A DNA stretch of 48,665 nt from Candidatus Gastranaerophilales bacterium (GCA_944322665.1 CALUPM010000005.1:1-48665), one strand, 5' to 3'. Positions 34,005 through 43,208 are shown, numbered from the stretch's first letter. The notes: generated from the sequence alone by a model not told the origin. Program-made: numbers and translations.

Positions 34005-35849
34005 ATGTGCGGAATAGTAGGATATGTAGGGCATAAATCAGTAATGGATATTCTTCTTGACGGGCTTGAGCAGCTTGAATACAGAGGATATGATTCTTCA
34101 GGTGTTGCTGTTATGTGCGAAGATGAAATCAAGGTTTATAAAGCTGTCGGCAAGTTGAATAACCTTAGAGAAGAACTTCAAAAACACAGAGGCGAGTTTG
34201 AAAAAGCAACTATGGGAATCGGCCACATCCGCTGGGCAACACACGGTGCTCCGACGGTTTTGAATGCACATCCGCACACATGCACATGCGGCAATCTGGT
34301 TATCGTTCATAACGGAATTATTGAAAATTATAAAGAGTTAAGAGAAGCATTGTCAAAAGAAGGCTGTATTTTCCGTTCGCAAACAGATACCGAAGTTGTG
34401 GCTCATCTTGTAGCTAAAAAATATGCACAAACAAAAGATTTAGCAGCAGCAGTAAGAGAAGCTGCAAAAGAAATTGAAGGAGCTTATGCGCTTTGCGTAA
34501 TGCATAATGACTGCAAACAAACTCTGGTTATTACCAAACGAAACGCTCCTTTGCTTGTCGGAATCGGTGAAAATGAATTTTTTGCGGCTTCTGATGTGCC
34601 GGCAATTATTAAACATACCAAAAAAGCAGTATATTTAAGCGACAACCAGATTGCGGTTTTAACTCCGGAAAAAATGGTTCTGAAAGACGCAGAAGGGCAG
34701 GAAATCAAGCCGAAAATAGAGGTGCTTCCGTGGGAGCCTGTGGCATTAAGCAAAATGGGTTATAAACATTATATGCTTAAAGAAATCCATGAACAGCCTG
34801 ATGTTATAAGAAATATTCTTGTCGGAAAGCTTCATGCGCCGGATGAAGATATAATTTTGAATGAGGTTAAACTTACAAAAGAGCATTTGAAAAATTTAAA
34901 CCGAATTCAAATTATTGCCTGCGGAACCTCATTGCATGCTGCGATGATAGGTAAATATGTAATAGAAAGCTATTGCGGAATTGCAGTTGATGTCGAGGCT
35001 TCAAGTGAATATATTTACCGCAGAAATGTAACTGACGAGCATACTCTTGTAATCGGAGTTTCCCAATCAGGTGAAACAGCAGATACATTGACCGCCATAA
35101 AACAGGCAAAAGCAAAAGGCTCGCACATCCTGATAATTACAAACCGTCCGGACAGCGCGATGGCACGTGAAGCAGACAGCCTTGTTCCTGTAAATGCCGG
35201 TATTGAAGTTTCTGTTGCCGCTACAAAATCTTATACGGCACAATTGATGGCATTTTATCTGCTAGCCTTGTATATGGCTGAGATAAAAGCAAGTGCGTCT
35301 AAAGAAGAACTTGCTAATTTAAAAATGGAATTGATGCTTCTCCCGCAAAAAATTGAACAAATTCTTGCAAATACCGAAAATATTCAAAAATGCGCGCGAA
35401 TTTATTCATCCACGAAAGACTTTATATTTGTCGCAAGGGGCATAAATTATCCGACAGCGCTTGAGGGTGCATTAAAGTTAAAAGAGATTAGCTACATCAA
35501 TGCAACAGGTTATCCTGCAGGAGAACTTAAGCACGGGCCAATTGCAATGCTTGATGAAACAATGCCGGTATTGTCAATTTTAATGAAAGGTATTGTTTAT
35601 GAAAAACTGCTCTCAAACAGCGAAGAAGCAAAGGCGCGTAACGCAAGAATGATAGCACTGACAAATTCAAAAGATGCAAAACTTGACGATTTGTTTGAAA
35701 ATATAATAAGGGTTCCGGATGTAGATGAGTTGTTTTCACCGCTTGTAGCAATAGTTCCGCTTCAGCTTCTGGCATATTACATTGCGGAATTTTTAGGTAA
35801 AGACGTGGATCAGCCGAGAAATCTTGCAAAATCAGTTACCGTGGAGTAG
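34005..35849 (+). CDS. glmS: glutamine-fructose-6-phosphate aminotransferase GlmS
   Basis: Makes glucosamine-6-phosphate, the entry to UDP-GlcNAc and peptidoglycan. 614 residues: N-terminal glutaminase domain starting with catalytic Cys (MCGIVGYVG) and RWATHG; two SIS sugar-isomerase domains (ACGTSLHA, SQSGETADTL, SVAATKSY, ELKHGPIA) and the conserved C-terminal LAKSVTVE. GGAGAG ribosome site. Product connects with the nanE/nanK pathway upstream. Confidence 0.97.
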   Translation: MCGIVGYVGHKSVMDILLDGLEQLEYRGYDSSGVAVMCEDEIKVYKAVGKLNNLREELQKHRGEFEKATMGIGHIRWATHGAPTVLNAHPHTCTCGNLVIVHNGIIENYKELREALSKEGCIFRSQTDTEVVAHLVAKKYAQTKDLAAAVREAAKEIEGAYALCVMHNDCKQTLVITKRNAPLLVGIGENEFFAASDVPAIIKHTKKAVYLSDNQIAVLTPEKMVLKDAEGQEIKPKIEVLPWEPVALSKMGYKHYMLKEIHEQPDVIRNILVGKLHAPDEDIILNEVKLTKEHLKNLNRIQIIACGTSLHAAMIGKYVIESYCGIAVDVEASSEYIYRRNVTDEHTLVIGVSQSGETADTLTAIKQAKAKGSHILIITNRPDSAMAREADSLVPVNAGIEVSVAATKSYTAQLMAFYLLALYMAEIKASASKEELANLKMELMLLPQKIEQILANTENIQKCARIYSSTKDFIFVARGINYPTALEGALKLKEISYINATGYPAGELKHGPIAMLDETMPVLSILMKGIVYEKLLSNSEEAKARNARMIALTNSKDAKLDDLFENIIRVPDVDELFSPLVAIVPLQLLAYYIAEFLGKDVDQPRNLAKSVTVE

Positions 35850-35919
35850 AATATAAATGTCATGCTTCTGCTTGTTATACAGCAGAGAGGAGCAGGGCAC
35901 TGATAATGAAATAATAATG

Positions 35920-36109
35920 CCGGTATAGCTTTCCGGTGGAGTGAAACGGAACGGTGTTAATAATTCAGTAGAGCTTGCTCTACCAACGCACCGGTTGAAA
36001 AATGAATAAGGATGCCGATATAGCTCCCCCAGTGGAGTGAAACGGAACGGTGTTAATAATTCAGTAGAGCTTGCTCTACCAACACACCGGTTGAAAAATG
36101 AATAAGGAT
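35920..36109. repeat. tandem 94-96-bp repeat derived from tRNA-Thr
   Basis: Two units (35920-36013 and 36014-36109), each opening with the first bases of the following tRNA-Thr (GCCGATATAGCTC; GCCGGTATAGC in copy 1) and then diverging into GTGGAGTGAAACGGAACGG. Each contains GTAGAGC-TT-GCTCTAC, and TTGCTCTACCAAC (35975-35987, 36071-36083), which is exactly the reverse complement of the D-arm of the tRNA (36124-36136). The units could fold into strong hairpins. Origin unknown. Confidence 0.85.
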
Positions 36110-36182
36110 GCCGATATAGCTCAGTTGGTAGAGCAACTCATTCGTAATGAGTAGGTCAAGGGTTCGAGTCCCTTTATCGGCT
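36110..36182 (+). tRNA. tRNA-Thr (CGT)
   Basis: 73-base cloverleaf: acceptor GCCGATA / TATCGGC, D-arm with AGCTCAGTTGGTAGAGC, anticodon stem ACTCA / TGAGT with loop TTCGTAA (anticodon CGT), and T-arm GGTTCGAGTCC. No encoded CCA. Confidence 0.95.
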
Positions 36183-36296
36183 CACTAATATTAGTGTGCA
36201 GGAAAGGCGGCTTTGCCGCTTCGAGTTCCGACTGATATAAGTATGCCGGAAATGTGGTTTAGCTGCATTGAGTTTTGTTTCAGGCTGGATAAAATT

Positions 36297-36452
36297 ATGA
36301 TTAAATCGGATATTATAAAAATTCCGTTTACAACGGACAATAGAGAAATAGAAAGTTTTCTGCATTCAAAAGGTATTGAACCTTTAAGGTGGGCTGTGGT
36401 GAAGGTTTGTTCTGAATTTATCGAAGTAAGCGTTTCTTATCAGGTGCAATAG
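36297..36452 (+). CDS. small hypothetical protein
   Basis: A 51-residue reading frame from ATG 36297, with good coding feel (KSDIIKIPFTTDNREIESF, LHSKGIEPLRWAVVKV). It could instead start at 36243. Ribosome site weak (AGG). It looks like a small conserved domain (helix then strands), function unknown. It lies 115 bases after tRNA-Thr. Confidence 0.5.
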   Translation: MIKSDIIKIPFTTDNREIESFLHSKGIEPLRWAVVKVCSEFIEVSVSYQVQ

Positions 36453-36469
36453 CAGTTTTAGATAGTTGT

Positions 36470-36589
36470 ATGAAAGACTTTCTCATGCCTGTCGAAGAAG
36501 TTCCAAAAAAACAGACAGGTCTTTATAATGAAAAATCTTCCCAAAATTTAAAAACAGACATTCGGGGCTGTACGAAGAATTTTCAATAG
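36470..36589 (+). CDS. possible 39-residue peptide
   Basis: ATG 36470 opens a 39-codon frame (MKDFLMPVEEVPKKQTG...). A TTAGAT hexamer ends 6 bases before the ATG, matching the leaderless pattern. Nothing else supports it. Confidence 0.2.
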   Translation: MKDFLMPVEEVPKKQTGLYNEKSSQNLKTDIRGCTKNFQ

Positions 36590-36592
36590 CAT

Positions 36593-36623
36593 GTCATTCT
36601 GAGCGAAGCGAAGAATCTCAAAA
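36593..36623. repeat. REP-like GTCATTCTGAG element
   Basis: Single copy, GTCATTCTGAGCGAAGCGAAG followed by AATCTC, the commonest short repeat of this window; related copies lie at 57-126, 17281-17346, 19504-19665, 30134-30162 and (inverted) 41500-41533. Confidence 0.75.
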
Positions 36624-36663
36624 TTTCAACTTGATCATTCAGACCGAATCAAAATAAAGTCAT

Positions 36664-38253
36664 TTAGTCAACAATAATCTCTTTTTCGTTTTTATAAGTC
36701 ACATAGCCTAAATTTGCAGCGGGCGGCTTTTTAAGGTTTTTTCGTTTTGTGTAAATTACGCCGATTTTTGATGAGGCAGAGGAGGAAGAATATTTTTTTG
36801 CAATTTTTGCGCATTCAAATATTAGCCTGTCTGTGGGCGCCGGGCATTTCAACAGAACGTGCGAGCCGGGGCAGTCTTTTGTGTGGAACCAGTAGTCGTC
36901 ATCTTTTGCCAGCTTTGATACGATATAATCGTTCTGGCGGTTGTTTTTGCCGATGTAAACTTTAAATCCTTCAAGCTCTGTTTCTTCAGGCAACGATGCA
37001 TTTTTAGGTTTTTCTTTGCCTGTTGTTTCCGGAGCGAGTTCGGATTTTATTTCCAGAAGATTTGTGATGTCAGAGGAGCTTTCAATTGAGTAAATTACTT
37101 CCTGTAAATATTTTTGATTAATTTCCGCGACCTCAAGAAGTTCATAAAGTTTGGATTTCTTTGTTTTAGATTTGTTGTAAAGTTTGTAGAAGTGATTGGC
37201 GTTGTCTTTGAGTGTTTTTGCAGGGTCAAGTTCAATTGTAATATCGCGGTTGTTTTCGTAGTCAAAAACCGTAATTGACGGCGCAAAATCTTTTAGGCTG
37301 TAAAGGTTTGCCATAATCAAATCGCCGAAAAGCCTGTAACGGTCAGAATTTTCAATCTCCGCAATCTGGGCGTGCATTTTTTCAATAGAATTTTGCACTT
37401 TCTTTAATTTTGTGGATGCAAGCGAATAAAGATGAGATTTCAGTGTTTTAAATTTATCTTTTGCCTGATAATGAGAATAATAGTTATCAATCATTTCATT
37501 AACTGAATTTTGCGGGATAGACTCCTGCAGAAGTTCTGAGAATAGTGAAAATTCACTGTAATCTTTAGAGATGGCAGGCGAAATGTTTTTCAACGAAACA
37601 AAATCGCGGAGCTGTTCATGCGTACAGCCCTGAACCAGAGCCGCAAATGCCGCCGAAAACCAGTAAAAATCTTTTGAAAGTGTTTTATAATTAATTTCAC
37701 CGTTATAAGTCAGAATATCATTTTTAAGCTGCTTTGGCGGATAAACATAGGGAAGGGTTCCTGCCATTTCTCTTTCTCTGCTTTTTTCGGCGCCGACATT
37801 GTGCGCGCAGCCGAGAATTATATTTGTGTCGTCATTGTAGAGAACAACATTTGAATGTTTGCCCATCAATTCGACCGCAAGGCATAGATAAATTTTTTCG
37901 GAAAGTTCGTTAAAAGTTTCAATGTAAAACTCTAAAATCCTTTCATACGGCGGCTGATTAATTTTTGAAATCACAGCGTTTTCAAGATATTTTCTTAAAA
38001 GCATACAAAACATCGGCGGCTTTTGCGGAATTTCAATCATGCGTTTTTCTTCGTTTTCTTTTGACATAAAACAAACGTGATGAAACTGCGGATTGATGTT
38101 GATATAAAGCTTTTTAGTCTGCCCGCCGGAACGGATGGAAAGCACAAAATCCTTTCTTGTCGGCTGTTGAATTTTCTGTATTCTTGCGCCGGTCAGAAAT
38201 TCTCTGTTTTCTTCAATCCACGCTTTTAAAGTCAGGCTGTCAAACGTAATCAT
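36664..38253 (-). CDS. rqcH: Rqc2/RqcH-type ribosome quality control protein (NFACT)
   Basis: Binds stalled 50S-peptidyl-tRNA complexes and adds alanine tails. 529 residues from ATG 38253: NFACT-N (ARIQKIQQPTRKDFVLSIR, about 20-40), a HhH-containing region, a long coiled coil (about 270-420) and the C-terminal NFACT-R domain with DDYWFHTKDCPGSHVLL. Upstream ATGs (38280) lack support; a -10 box ends 6 bases before ATG 38253. Older databases call it fibronectin-binding protein A. The promoter lies in the end of the upstream gene. Confidence 0.92.
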   Translation of the reverse strand: MITFDSLTLKAWIEENREFLTGARIQKIQQPTRKDFVLSIRSGGQTKKLYININPQFHHVCFMSKENEEKRMIEIPQKPPMFCMLLRKYLENAVISKINQPPYERILEFYIETFNELSEKIYLCLAVELMGKHSNVVLYNDDTNIILGCAHNVGAEKSREREMAGTLPYVYPPKQLKNDILTYNGEINYKTLSKDFYWFSAAFAALVQGCTHEQLRDFVSLKNISPAISKDYSEFSLFSELLQESIPQNSVNEMIDNYYSHYQAKDKFKTLKSHLYSLASTKLKKVQNSIEKMHAQIAEIENSDRYRLFGDLIMANLYSLKDFAPSITVFDYENNRDITIELDPAKTLKDNANHFYKLYNKSKTKKSKLYELLEVAEINQKYLQEVIYSIESSSDITNLLEIKSELAPETTGKEKPKNASLPEETELEGFKVYIGKNNRQNDYIVSKLAKDDDYWFHTKDCPGSHVLLKCPAPTDRLIFECAKIAKKYSSSSASSKIGVIYTKRKNLKKPPAANLGYVTYKNEKEIIVD

Positions 38254-38259
38254 AGGACT

Positions 38260-38268
38260 ATCATACCA
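38260..38268 (-). promoter_or_regulatory. extended -10 box before rqcH
   Basis: TGGTATGAT on the minus strand, ending 6 bases before ATG 38253; candidate leaderless start. Confidence 0.55.
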
Positions 38269-38995
38269 TAAAACCATCAAGAGTTTTTAATCGCAATTTT
38301 ATTGAAGAATACTCACCATCAGAATTTGTTGTTATCGGATTAAGGTCGTCGTAACTTCTTGCACTTGGAACGGCTTTATAAAAATCTTTTTCCTCAAGTT
38401 CTGTTCCTTTATAGGTAACTGTAGCAAACAGGGCACCATCTCTGCCAAATGATAGAGTTATATTCTTGTTATCGGTTTGTTCCTGAGCAAATTTTAATAA
38501 ATCTGCAAGCCCGTAATAAACATCAAAAACACCATCCCCCATAATAACATTTTCCAAAAGTTCTAATCCATTCATTTTTATATCTTTACAATTATTTTCA
38601 TCCAAAAGTGTTTTGAATACCGCAGTCATATCAATAGGGTTTAAATTGGATACTTTATCTTCAGGATTGTATTCTAAAAATTTATCAAAAAGATGCAATC
38701 TTTCCTTAATTTTATTATATTTGTCCTCTGGTGAAAAATTAAACGGATAAACGTGGTTGCTCATTTCATGTGTTAATGTTCTTAAATCAGTAATAGATGC
38801 AAGCTTAAGTGTCTCAGAGGTAAATTCTTTAAAGGTTTGTAGATTAGGATTTTTTAAGTAATTTTGTTTTGCTGCTAACATCTCTGGAGGAAGATTAGAA
38901 TCCAGAAATTTTGTATCAATATCCGTTTTAGGCTCAATTTTATAAGAATGAGCTTTGAATTGCGGTGTGTAAAATTTTATGGGTGTAATTCGCAT
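38261..38995 (-). CDS. hypothetical protein with N-terminal PQFKA motif
   Basis: A 244-residue soluble protein, mostly helical with acidic patches; no known family. Near the N-terminus TPQFKAHSYKI (PQFKA 11-15) matches the short F-x-[G/A/S] motif of other lineage-specific genes here. No ribosome site; TGATTTAAT lies 6 bases before the ATG. Located head to tail with rqcH. Confidence 0.75.
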   Translation of the reverse strand: MRITPIKFYTPQFKAHSYKIEPKTDIDTKFLDSNLPPEMLAAKQNYLKNPNLQTFKEFTSETLKLASITDLRTLTHEMSNHVYPFNFSPEDKYNKIKERLHLFDKFLEYNPEDKVSNLNPIDMTAVFKTLLDENNCKDIKMNGLELLENVIMGDGVFDVYYGLADLLKFAQEQTDNKNITLSFGRDGALFATVTYKGTELEEKDFYKAVPSARSYDDLNPITTNSDGEYSSIKLRLKTLDGFMV

Positions 38996-39001
38996 GTAAA
39001 A

Positions 39002-39010
39002 ATTAAATCA
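39002..39010 (-). promoter_or_regulatory. extended -10 box
   Basis: TGA-TTTAAT on the minus strand, ending 6 bases before the 244-residue gene's ATG. Confidence 0.5.
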
Positions 39011-39131
39011 CATAAATAAAAAATTTTGCTTTTTTGCTCAATAAATGTTATAAAAATTCAAATTTTCGTTCTTTTTTTTATGTTTTTGCTATGATATAAA
39101 TAGACGTTTAAAATTAAGTAAGGAAATGGAA

Positions 39132-40907
39132 ATGATAACAACAAAATTAAAAAATCACAATTGCGGAGAGCTTAATTTAAACAACTTGAATGAAGAAGTT
39201 ACACTTTCAGGCTGGGCCGCAACCATCAGGGATTTAGGCGGGATTTTGTTTGTGGAATTAAGAGACAGAACAGGCTTTTTCCAGCTTGTTGCAAACCCGC
39301 AGATTAACCCCGAAGTTCACAAAGTTTTTGAAAAATTGAGATCCGAATACGTAATTTGCGTAAAAGGAAAAGTTACAAGACGACCCGAAGAAACTTACAA
39401 CGAAAAATACGCAACAGGTCAGGTTGAAATGTATCCGGAATCCGTTGAAATTTTGTCTGAGGCAAAAACGCTGCCGTTTGTGCTTGATGATGAAAATGTT
39501 TCGGAGGATGTACGTTTAAAATACAGATATCTTGATATCAGACGCGAAAGTATGCTTCACAACTTGACTTTGCGCCACAAAATCTGTCAGGCAGCAAGAA
39601 GCTACTTAAACGGACAGGATTTTCTTGAAGTTGAAACACCTATCTTGATTAAAACAACTCCGGAAGGCGCAAGGGATTATCTGGTTCCTTCACGTGTTCA
39701 GGAAGGCAAATTCTATGCGTTGCCGCAATCCCCGCAGATTTTTAAACAGCTGTTGATGGTCGGCGGTATTGAAAGATATTACCAAATCGCAAAATGCTTC
39801 CGTGATGAAGACCTTCGTGCTGACAGACAGCCTGAATTTACCCAGATCGACCTTGAAATGTCTTTTGTTGAACAGCAGGACGTTATCAAATGCGTCGAGG
39901 GCTTGATTGTCGAAACATTTAAAGCCGCAGGCGTCGAGGTTAAACCTCCGTTCATCCAGATGCCGTGGCAGGAAGCTATGGACAGATACGGTTCCGACAA
40001 ACCTGACACACGTTTTGGATTGGAACTTTTTGATATCGGCGATATCATTTTGAAATCAGAATTCCACATTGTCAGAAATACTCTTGAAAACGGCGGTATC
40101 GTTAGAGGTATCAGAATCCCCGGCGGCGCAAGCTTCTCTAGAAAAGATATCGACGATATTACAAAACTTGCTGTTTCATTTGGCGCTAAAGCTCTTGCAA
40201 ATATTATTTATCTTGAGGACGGCACCGCAAAATCTCCTGTTATGAAGTTTGTAACTGAAGAACAGGCTAAACAAATTCAGGAACGTGCAGGCGCTGTTGC
40301 AGGCGACATAATTTTCTTTGTCGCTGACAAGCCGAAACTTGTTTATGATATTATGGGCAGATTAAGATTGTATTTCGGAAAACGCCTTAACCTGATTGAC
40401 GAAAGCAAACATAATCTTCTATGGGTAGTTGACTTCCCGATGTTTGAATGGAGTGATGAAGAAGGCAGATTTATGGCAATGCACCATCCGTTCACGTCAC
40501 CCTGCCTTGCTGATCTTGACAAACTCGACAGCGGAGATCTCGGCAACGTTAAATCAATCGCTTATGATATTGTCTACAACGGCACGGAACTCGGCGGAGG
40601 CTCTGTCAGAATTCACTCGTCGGAAGTTCAGAAGAAAATCTTCAAGGCTCTCGGGCTTACAGAAGAAGAAGCTGTTGAAAAATTCGGATTTATGGTGAAC
40701 GCTCTACAATACGGAACACCTCCGCACGCAGGGCTTGCAATCGGGTTAGACAGACTTGTTGCGCTTCTTTGCCGTACGGAAAGCATCCGTGACGTTATTG
40801 CTTTCCCGAAAAACTCCGGTGCGAAAGACCTTATGAGTGATGCTCCGGGTGAAGCTTCCCTACAGCAGTTAAGAGAACTTCATCTTAAGAGTACAGCGCA
40901 TAAGTAA
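39132..40907 (+). CDS. aspS: aspartyl-tRNA synthetase AspS
   Basis: Class II synthetase charging tRNA-Asp (or Asp/Asn). 591 residues: OB-fold anticodon domain (LSGWAATIRDLGG), motif 1 region, motif 2 (FRDEDLRADRQPEFTQIDLEMSF), a bacterial GAD insert and motif 3 (GLAIGLDRLVALL). AAGGAA is well placed for ATG 39132, not for ATG 39126. Bidirectional terminator follows. Confidence 0.96.
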   Translation: MITTKLKNHNCGELNLNNLNEEVTLSGWAATIRDLGGILFVELRDRTGFFQLVANPQINPEVHKVFEKLRSEYVICVKGKVTRRPEETYNEKYATGQVEMYPESVEILSEAKTLPFVLDDENVSEDVRLKYRYLDIRRESMLHNLTLRHKICQAARSYLNGQDFLEVETPILIKTTPEGARDYLVPSRVQEGKFYALPQSPQIFKQLLMVGGIERYYQIAKCFRDEDLRADRQPEFTQIDLEMSFVEQQDVIKCVEGLIVETFKAAGVEVKPPFIQMPWQEAMDRYGSDKPDTRFGLELFDIGDIILKSEFHIVRNTLENGGIVRGIRIPGGASFSRKDIDDITKLAVSFGAKALANIIYLEDGTAKSPVMKFVTEEQAKQIQERAGAVAGDIIFFVADKPKLVYDIMGRLRLYFGKRLNLIDESKHNLLWVVDFPMFEWSDEEGRFMAMHHPFTSPCLADLDKLDSGDLGNVKSIAYDIVYNGTELGGGSVRIHSSEVQKKIFKALGLTEEEAVEKFGFMVNALQYGTPPHAGLAIGLDRLVALLCRTESIRDVIAFPKNSGAKDLMSDAPGEASLQQLRELHLKSTAHK

Positions 40908-40923
40908 TAAAAGCTAATAAATA

Positions 40924-40954
40924 AAAAGGTCTGTTTTTAACAGACCTTTTTTTT
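40924..40954. terminator. bidirectional intrinsic terminator
   Basis: Twelve-bp stem AAAAGGTCTGTT / AACAGACCTTTT with T runs; ends aspS (+) and the 123-residue gene (-). Confidence 0.9.
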
Positions 40955-40965
40955 GAAAAATTTAG

Positions 40966-41337
40966 TTATATAACATAATCAGCAAGTTCGCCGGAAGCTG
41001 CTTCAACCATATCTTCTTTTGCCTTTTTGTAGGTATCAACAACAGCTTTTACCGAAAAAACGGGCGAGGTCGCATATCCGATATAAGCGGAATCCCCTCT
41101 CATTTCTTTTACCTGAAGGAGATATTTGTCCTCAGTTTCCTCCTGCGAAAGCGCTTTCAGAGTAACAATATCTTTTTCTCCGTTAGTTTCTAATTTTTTT
41201 ATTGCCTGTTTTAAAACTTTTTGGTCAAAGCCGCTGTCCCCGGCTGCCATATTGTAGTTGTATGTGCCGCAATAATCGTCATCTACTAAATAAATTTTTG
41301 ATGTGAACGCAGGCGACATGCTTAATTTATTTATCAT
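40966..41337 (-). CDS. small hypothetical protein with N-terminal PAFTS motif
   Basis: A 123-residue soluble alpha/beta-looking protein, function unknown. SPAFTSKIYL at 8-17 contains the recurring motif close to the N-terminus. AAAGGAG precedes the ATG. Terminator-flanked, single gene. Confidence 0.78.
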   Translation of the reverse strand: MINKLSMSPAFTSKIYLVDDDYCGTYNYNMAAGDSGFDQKVLKQAIKKLETNGEKDIVTLKALSQEETEDKYLLQVKEMRGDSAYIGYATSPVFSVKAVVDTYKKAKEDMVEAASGELADYVI

Positions 41338-41415
41338 ATTTTTCTCCTTTTGATTTTGTGAATTCTGCTGTTTTTATAAAACCCGTAAAATATTTTTTTT
41401 TGCTAATTATATAAA

Positions 41416-41445
41416 AAAGGAGGATTTTTTATTTAATCCTCCTTT
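41416..41445 (-). terminator. metK terminator
   Basis: Perfect 11-bp stem AAAGGAGGATT / AATCCTCCTTT, with a T run on the minus strand, 115 bases downstream of metK. Confidence 0.85.
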
Positions 41446-41560
41446 AAGTGTAAGTATATTGATTTTCGGAATTATCTCTAAAATTCCAGAGCCGATAAAC
41501 GAGATTCTCCGGCTAAAGCCTCAGAATGACGAGAAGATTGAACTACGGTTTAGATTGATT

Positions 41561-42835
41561 TTAGTTAAGCGCACATCCACATGCAAGAATTTCCGATTTC
41601 AATTCGTCAGCCTTGTCAGTCTGCTCCCACGGAACAAAGAAGTCTGTTCTTCCCATGTGTCCGTAAGCTGCAAGTCTTTGGTAGAATTTGCCGCCGTTTT
41701 TAGCCGGAAGTCCGCGAAGATCAAACTGTTTGATGATTGCTGCCGGTCTTAAATCAAAGTGTTTAGAAACCAGTTTTGAAATTTCATCGTCCGAAATTTT
41801 TCCGGTTCCGAAAGTATCAACCATAATTGAAACCGGTTCTGCAACACCTATTGCATAAGCAAGTTCAATTTCGCATTTTTCAGCAAGCCCTGCAGCCACA
41901 ACGTTTTTGGCAACCCAGCGGGCTGCGTAAGCTGCTGATCTGTCGACTTTTGTCGGATCTTTGCCGGAAAATGCGCCGCCGCCGTGGCGTGAATATCCGC
42001 CGTAAGTATCAACGATAATTTTACGTCCGGTTAAGCCGGCATCTCCCTGAGGGCCGCCTACTACAAATCTTCCTGACGGGTTTACGAGAATTTTTGTTTC
42101 GCTGTCAAGTTTGATTTCTTCGTGTGCAAAAACTTCATCAATTACAAATGCCGTGATGTCACGCTTTATAATTTCCTGAACTTTTTCGTTGTCGCTGACT
42201 CCGTTAATTTCAGGATCGTGCTGGGTTGAAATAAGAACCGTATGAATTCTTGAAGGTTTGCCGTCAACATATTCTACAGTAACCTGAGATTTGCCATCCG
42301 GTCTTAAGTAGTTTAAAATTCCCTGTTTTCTTACCTGAGCAAGTCTGTAGGACAATTTATGCGCAAGGCTTATCGGCAGAGGCATCAATTCGGGGGTTTC
42401 GTTACACGCATAACCGAACATTATACCCTGATCGCCTGCACCGATGTTTTCGGTTTCTGATACTGACGTTGCTTCGTTGTTTGAACGAGATTCAAGAGCT
42501 TTATTGACTCCGCCTGCGATATCGCATGATTGTTCGTCTATACTAGTTAATACAGCGCAGGTTTTATAGTCAAAACCGCCGCCTGAGGATCCAGCATAGC
42601 CGATGTTTTTTATTGTATCTCTGACTACTGACGGAATATCAACATAACAATCAGCTGTAATTTCACCGCATACAAGCGCCATGCCTGTCGTTACAGTTGT
42701 TTCAGCCGCAACACGCGCCTGCGGATATTTTGTCAAAAATTCATCAAGAATTGCGTCAGAAATCTGATCGCATACTTTGTCGGGGTGTCCTTCCGTTACT
42801 GATTCGGAAGTAAATAAAAAGTTTTTTGGTGTCAT
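41561..42835 (-). CDS. metK: S-adenosylmethionine synthetase MetK
   Basis: Makes SAM from methionine and ATP. 424 residues from ATG 42835: [54 protein letters not shown] and [26 protein letters not shown] segments complete. The frame opens 14 codons earlier, but AAGGAG fits only ATG 42835. A structured-looking leader precedes it. Confidence 0.97.
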   Translation of the reverse strand: MTPKNFLFTSESVTEGHPDKVCDQISDAILDEFLTKYPQARVAAETTVTTGMALVCGEITADCYVDIPSVVRDTIKNIGYAGSSGGGFDYKTCAVLTSIDEQSCDIAGGVNKALESRSNNEATSVSETENIGAGDQGIMFGYACNETPELMPLPISLAHKLSYRLAQVRKQGILNYLRPDGKSQVTVEYVDGKPSRIHTVLISTQHDPEINGVSDNEKVQEIIKRDITAFVIDEVFAHEEIKLDSETKILVNPSGRFVVGGPQGDAGLTGRKIIVDTYGGYSRHGGGAFSGKDPTKVDRSAAYAARWVAKNVVAAGLAEKCEIELAYAIGVAEPVSIMVDTFGTGKISDDEISKLVSKHFDLRPAAIIKQFDLRGLPAKNGGKFYQRLAAYGHMGRTDFFVPWEQTDKADELKSEILACGCALN

Positions 42836-42837
42836 TT

Positions 42838-42956
42838 TTTTCTCCTTAATTTGTTTTTTCCGAAGGCTGGTAATCAACTTAGAATACCTGCACCGCCGGA
42901 GTTAGCCGGTAAGTTTTTTCATTCCGACCCGGCCTGTTCCATTAAGAAACAGTGTA
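42838..42956 (-). promoter_or_regulatory. structured metK leader, possible SAM-responsive element
   Basis: About 110 bases between promoter and metK on the minus strand show several pairings: CTGTT / AACAG, GCCGG / CCGGC, and CACTG / CGGTG closing both. Nearer the gene, CCTT (in AGCCTTCGG) could pair with the AAGG of the ribosome site, offering a way to hide it. I do not recognise SAM-I to SAM-VI consensus cores. Note that the best promoter (see 42951-42979) would cut into the outer stem. Confidence 0.4.
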
Positions 42957-42979
42957 CAACCAAAAATTTTTAAAATCAA
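42951..42979 (-). promoter_or_regulatory. possible metK promoter
   Basis: TTGATT (42974-42979), 17-base spacer, TACACT (42951-42956) on the minus strand. It partly overlaps the proposed leader structure, so either the outer stem or this promoter is misassigned. Confidence 0.45.
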
Positions 42980-43008
42980 ATAAAGTATTAATATATATTA
43001 AAAGAAAC

Positions 43009-43155
43009 TAAGGTGCCGGGTGACTAAGGCACTAAGAAGTTAGGTTTAGAAGGACGAAAAGACGTTAGGACGATAAGTTCGTTACGTGTAAAAAAAAGCT
43101 AAGGCGCCGGGGTGATAAGCCGATAGGACATTAAGACGATGAGGCAGTTTCGTAA
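43009..43155. repeat. composite purine-rich intergenic repeat, block 3
   Basis: Shorter version of the repeats at 19217 and 32810: GACTAAGGCACTAAG, GACGTTAGGACGATAAG, TTCGTTACGT, GATAAGCCGATAGGAC. Confidence 0.7.
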
Positions 43156-43173
43156 ATTATACTCTCTTCAACC

Positions 43174-43202
43174 TTCACTTATTTGTTTATTCTCTTTATA
43201 AT
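43174..43202 (+). promoter_or_regulatory. promoter of the Y-family polymerase gene, leaderless type
   Basis: TTCACT (43174-43179), 17-base spacer, TATAAT (43197-43202), then 6 bases to the ATG. No LexA-like palindrome recognised. Confidence 0.65.
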
Positions 43203-43208
43203 ATTCCT

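Noticed and set aside
35884-36109. Additional tRNA genes in the 5' repeat copies
   Set aside because: Only the first bases match a tRNA; no anticodon or T-arm follows.
39126-39126. First ATG as the aspS start
   Set aside because: The AAGGAA ribosome site ends only one base before it; ATG 39132 has proper spacing.
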